A program made the translations under genes and the position numbers. This document shows, one piece after another, positions 15,789 through 18,510 of a stretch of DNA of 18,510 bases. Positions within the stretch are counted from its first letter, which is position 1, and each line of letters opens with the position of its first letter. Below the pieces are notes generated by a model. The model was given only the letters and a program-made list of their open reading frames with translations. It did no database searches and was not told the DNA's origin. Origin of the DNA: Pseudomonadota bacterium (lineage in GTDB: Bacteria; Pseudomonadota; Gammaproteobacteria; Burkholderiales; Burkholderiaceae_E); assembly GCA_023388075.1 (NCBI GenBank), contig JAEWGX010000068.1:1-18510 (forward strand). Reading direction: 5' to 3'.

Positions 15789-17576
15789 ATGCAGAACATC
15801 CGAAACTTTTCCATCATCGCGCACATCGACCATGGCAAGTCCACGCTCGCGGACCGGCTCATCCAGCGCTGCGGCGGTCTGTCTGACCGGGAGATGGAGC
15901 AGCAGGTCCTGGACTCGATGGCGCTGGAGCGCGAGCGCGGCATCACCATCAAGGCGCAGACCGCTTCGCTGCGCTATCGCGCGAGCGATGGCCAGGAGTA
16001 CCAGCTCAACCTGATCGACACCCCCGGGCACGTCGACTTCTCCTACGAGGTGAGCCGCTCGCTCTCGGCGTGCGAAGGGGCGCTGCTGGTGGTGGATGCC
16101 TCCCAGGGCGTGGAGGCCCAGACGGTGGCCAATTGCTACACCGCGATCGACCTCGGCGTCGAGGTCGTGCCGGTGCTGAACAAGATGGACCTGCCGCAGG
16201 CCGACCCGGAGAACGCGCGGGCCGAGATCGAGGACGTGATCGGCATCGACGCCTCCACCGCCATCCCGGCCAGCGCCAAGACCGGGATGGGGATCGACGA
16301 GATCCTGGAGGCGGTGGTCAACCGCATGCCGCCGCCCAAGGGCGATGCGTCCGCGCCGCTGCAGGCGCTGGTGATCGACTCCTGGTTCGACAACTACGTC
16401 GGCGTGGTGATGCTGGTTCGGGTGTTCAACGGCCGCCTCGCGGTCAAGGACCGCATCCGGCTGATGGCTGCGGACCTGGCGCAGACGGTGGACCAGCTCG
16501 GCGTGTTCACGCCGCGCTCGGTGGAACGCGATGAGCTCTCCGCGGGGGAGGTCGGCTTCGTCATCACCGGGCTGAAGGAGCTCAAGGCCGCCAAGGTGGG
16601 CGACACGATCACCCACGTGAACCCGGCCGCCGCCGCGCCGCTGCCGGGCTTCAAGGAGATCAAACCTTCCGTGTTCGCGGGCCTCTACCCGATCGAGGCG
16701 AGCGAGTACGAGGCGCTGCGCGACGCGCTGGAGAAGCTGCGCCTGAACGACGCGTCCCTGCACTTCGAGCCGGAAACCTCGCAGGCGCTCGGCTTCGGCT
16801 TTCGCTGCGGCTTCCTCGGCATGCTCCACATGGACATCGTCCAGGAGCGGCTCGAGCGCGAGTACGGCATGGACCTCATCACCACCGCCCCGACGGTCGT
16901 GTACGAGGTCGTCATGACCGACGGCGAGGTGGTGCGGGTCGAGAATCCCGCGCGCATGCCGGAGTCCCCGCGGATCGCGGAGATCCGCGAGCCGATCGTC
17001 AAGGTGGTCGTCTTCGTGCCGCAGGAGTACGTCGGTCCGGTGATCACGCTGTGCACCGGCAAGCGCGGGGTCCAGCAGGATCTCGCCTACCACGGCCGCC
17101 ACGTGCATCTCACCTACGAGATGCCGATGAGCGAGATCGTCATGGACTTCTTCGACCGGATGAAATCGGTCTCGCGGGGCTACGCCTCCATGGACTACGA
17201 GTTCCTGGAGTACCGCCCGTCGGACGTCGTCAAGCTGGATGTCCTCATCAACGGCGACAAGGTCGATGCGCTCTCGGTCATCGTGCATCGCTCCAACGCG
17301 ACCGCGCGCGGCCGCGAGGTCGCTGCCCGCATGCGCGAGCTCATCCCGCGGCAGATGTTCGACGTGGCGGTGCAGGCGGCCATCGGCAGCCAGATCGTCG
17401 CCCGGGAGAACATCAAGGCCATGCGCAAGAACGTGCTGGCCAAGTGCTACGGCGGAGACATCAGCCGCAAGCGCAAGCTCCTGGAGAAGCAGAAGGCCGG
17501 CAAGAAGCGCATGAAGCAGGTGGGCTCGGTGGAGATTCCCCAGGAGGCGTTCCTGGCCGTCCTCCAGGCCTCGTAG
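15789..17576 (+). CDS. lepA: Elongation factor 4 (LepA GTPase)
   Basis: Ribosome-associated translational GTPase linked to back-translocation and to 30S subunit assembly. The 595-residue length matches E. coli LepA (599). G1 is AHIDHGKST (residues 11-19), G3 DTPGHVDF (from D77) and G4 NKMD (131-134). The LepA-specific C-terminal domain is present, ending in the basic stretch SRKRKLLEKQKAGKKRMKQV followed by GSVEIPQEAFLAVL. No Shine-Dalgarno sequence precedes the ATG at 15789; a perfect 9-bp hairpin arm abuts it. A 26-codon open frame (15707-15787) ends one base before this ATG and could couple translation, but it also lacks a ribosome binding site. The next gene, lepB, starts 69 bp later, the usual order. 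Confidence 0.98.
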   Translation: MQNIRNFSIIAHIDHGKSTLADRLIQRCGGLSDREMEQQVLDSMALERERGITIKAQTASLRYRASDGQEYQLNLIDTPGHVDFSYEVSRSLSACEGALLVVDASQGVEAQTVANCYTAIDLGVEVVPVLNKMDLPQADPENARAEIEDVIGIDASTAIPASAKTGMGIDEILEAVVNRMPPPKGDASAPLQALVIDSWFDNYVGVVMLVRVFNGRLAVKDRIRLMAADLAQTVDQLGVFTPRSVERDELSAGEVGFVITGLKELKAAKVGDTITHVNPAAAAPLPGFKEIKPSVFAGLYPIEASEYEALRDALEKLRLNDASLHFEPETSQALGFGFRCGFLGMLHMDIVQERLEREYGMDLITTAPTVVYEVVMTDGEVVRVENPARMPESPRIAEIREPIVKVVVFVPQEYVGPVITLCTGKRGVQQDLAYHGRHVHLTYEMPMSEIVMDFFDRMKSVSRGYASMDYEFLEYRPSDVVKLDVLINGDKVDALSVIVHRSNATARGREVAARMRELIPRQMFDVAVQAAIGSQIVARENIKAMRKNVLAKCYGGDISRKRKLLEKQKAGKKRMKQVGSVEIPQEAFLAVLQAS

Positions 17577-17645
17577 CCCCTGTAGCATGCGCCCCAACGG
17601 GTTCGGCGGGACGTCGCCTGCCACTGGTTCCATTCCGCTGCCAAC

Positions 17646-18510
17646 ATGCCCATGAACTTCGCGCTGATCCTGTTCCTGCTGACCGTCTTCACCCTCTGCA
17701 TCTGGCTGCTCGACGTCTTCGTGCTGGCGCCCGGCCGCCGCCGCGAGGCGGCCCGGCGCGTAGCCACCTGGGAGCAGGAGATGGCCGCGCGCGGGGCCAC
17801 GCCCAGCGCGGACACCCGGTTGAAGATCCGCGAGGCCGCCATCCGGCGTCCCGCCTGGCTGGAGTACACCGCCGGGCTCTTCCCGGTGTTCATCGTCGTG
17901 TTCCTGCTCCGCTCGTTCCTCTTCGAGCCTTTCAAGATCCCTTCCGGCTCGATGATCCCGACCCTGCTGGTCGGCGACCTGATCCTGGTGAACAAGTACA
18001 CCTACGGCGTCCGGCTGCCGGTCATCCACACGAAAGTGCTGGACGTCGGCTCGCCCGCGCGGGGCGACACGATGGTTTTCCGCTACCCCCTGGATGAATC
18101 GGTGGACTACATCAAGCGGGTGGTCGGCCTGCCCGGAGACAAAGTCACCATAAGAAACAACAGGTTAGTGATCAACGACGAAGAGGTTCCGCTGGTTCCG
18201 GCGGGCGAGTTCTACGATACGGAGCAGGGCCGATACGTTCCCCAATACCTAGAGACCTTGGGAGAAGTCCCGCATAAGCTATTGACAGACTTGAACAATC
18301 CGACTCTCATAAGGCCCATGCAAGGAGGCCGTATGGGCGATGCCTGCACGTACTCGCCGGCCGGCCTGACCTGCATCGTGCCACCCCGGAGCTACTTCGT
18401 CATGGGCGACAACCGGGAGAACAGCCTGGACAGCCGCTACTGGGGATTCGTGCCGGAGAAGAACATCGTGGGCAAGGCGTTCTTCATCTGGATGAACTTC
18501 AGCGACCTGA
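17646..18510 (+). CDS. lepB: Signal peptidase I (3' end cut by the window edge)
   Basis: Inner-membrane protease that removes signal peptides from exported proteins. Two membrane segments lie at about residues 5-23 and 75-93, with a charged cytoplasmic loop between them. The nucleophile is S102 in IPSGSMIPTL and the general base is K157 in DYIKRVVGLPGD; box E is GDNRENSLDSRYWG. At the edge the frame reads NFSDL and is still open; the visible ctga is out of frame. The family usually ends a few residues later, so almost the whole gene is here (288 codons). The start could be ATG 17646 or 17652 (MNFALI); neither has a good ribosome binding site. About 170 bp of the middle, 18141-18310, is much less GC-rich than its surroundings and uses rare codons. 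Confidence 0.96.
   Translation, partial: MPMNFALILFLLTVFTLCIWLLDVFVLAPGRRREAARRVATWEQEMAARGATPSADTRLKIREAAIRRPAWLEYTAGLFPVFIVVFLLRSFLFEPFKIPSGSMIPTLLVGDLILVNKYTYGVRLPVIHTKVLDVGSPARGDTMVFRYPLDESVDYIKRVVGLPGDKVTIRNNRLVINDEEVPLVPAGEFYDTEQGRYVPQYLETLGEVPHKLLTDLNNPTLIRPMQGGRMGDACTYSPAGLTCIVPPRSYFVMGDNRENSLDSRYWGFVPEKNIVGKAFFIWMNFSDL

Noticed and set aside
15663..18029. Very long minus-strand open frame (788 codons) opposite lepA and lepB
   Set aside because: It is a complement-frame shadow in high-GC DNA: rich in His, Asp, Arg and Leu with no domain resemblance, and the plus strand carries two unmistakable conserved genes.

Overview
This window is chromosomal housekeeping DNA from a high-GC betaproteobacterium, most likely Burkholderiales or a near relative. 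The evidence is the very high GC content (roughly two thirds or more), the cysteine-free L32 sequence typical of Betaproteobacteria, the gene order yceD-rpmF-plsX-fabH-fabD-fabG-acpP-fabF followed by mucD-lepA-lepB, and a divergent rne/rluC pair. I see no prophage, insertion sequence, CRISPR array, RNA gene or defence island, and no convincing undescribed gene system. What deserves a second look lies in the intergenic and leader regions.

Layout. Positions 1-1977 (minus) carry the start and catalytic half of RNase E (rne), cut by the window edge in its low-complexity C-terminal scaffold. A gap of about 660 bp separates it from divergent rluC (2641). rluC overlaps a HAD phosphatase gene (gph-like) by ATGA and is followed by a membrane-anchored S49 peptidase (sppA-like). 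Two minus-strand genes then converge on sppA: an RsmI-like methyltransferase paralogue and, upstream of it, the Maf/YceF nucleotide pyrophosphatase, joined by a TTGA stop-start overlap. maf diverges from yceD across a 15-bp near-perfect palindrome that contains an extended -10 motif.

From 7003 to 13656 lies the classical phospholipid and fatty-acid synthesis cluster: yceD (DUF177), rpmF (L32), plsX, fabH, fabD, fabG, acpP, fabF. Together these provide malonyl-ACP, start the chain (FabH), elongate and reduce it (FabF, FabG), carry it (AcpP) and begin phospholipid synthesis (PlsX). acpP appears to have its own promoter and a leader of about 200 nt with a strong hairpin. A small membrane protein resembling YgfX follows, overlapping mucD/degQ (periplasmic Do-type protease). 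Then come lepA (EF4) and lepB (signal peptidase I), which runs off the right edge a few codons short of its expected end. In many relatives rpoE-rseA-rseB sits between fabF and mucD; here it is absent.

The most unusual spot is the 115-bp mucD-lepA spacer. It holds a REP-like palindrome and repeated GCCACTGA copies that can form alternative hairpins, one of which ends directly at the lepA start codon, which has no Shine-Dalgarno sequence.
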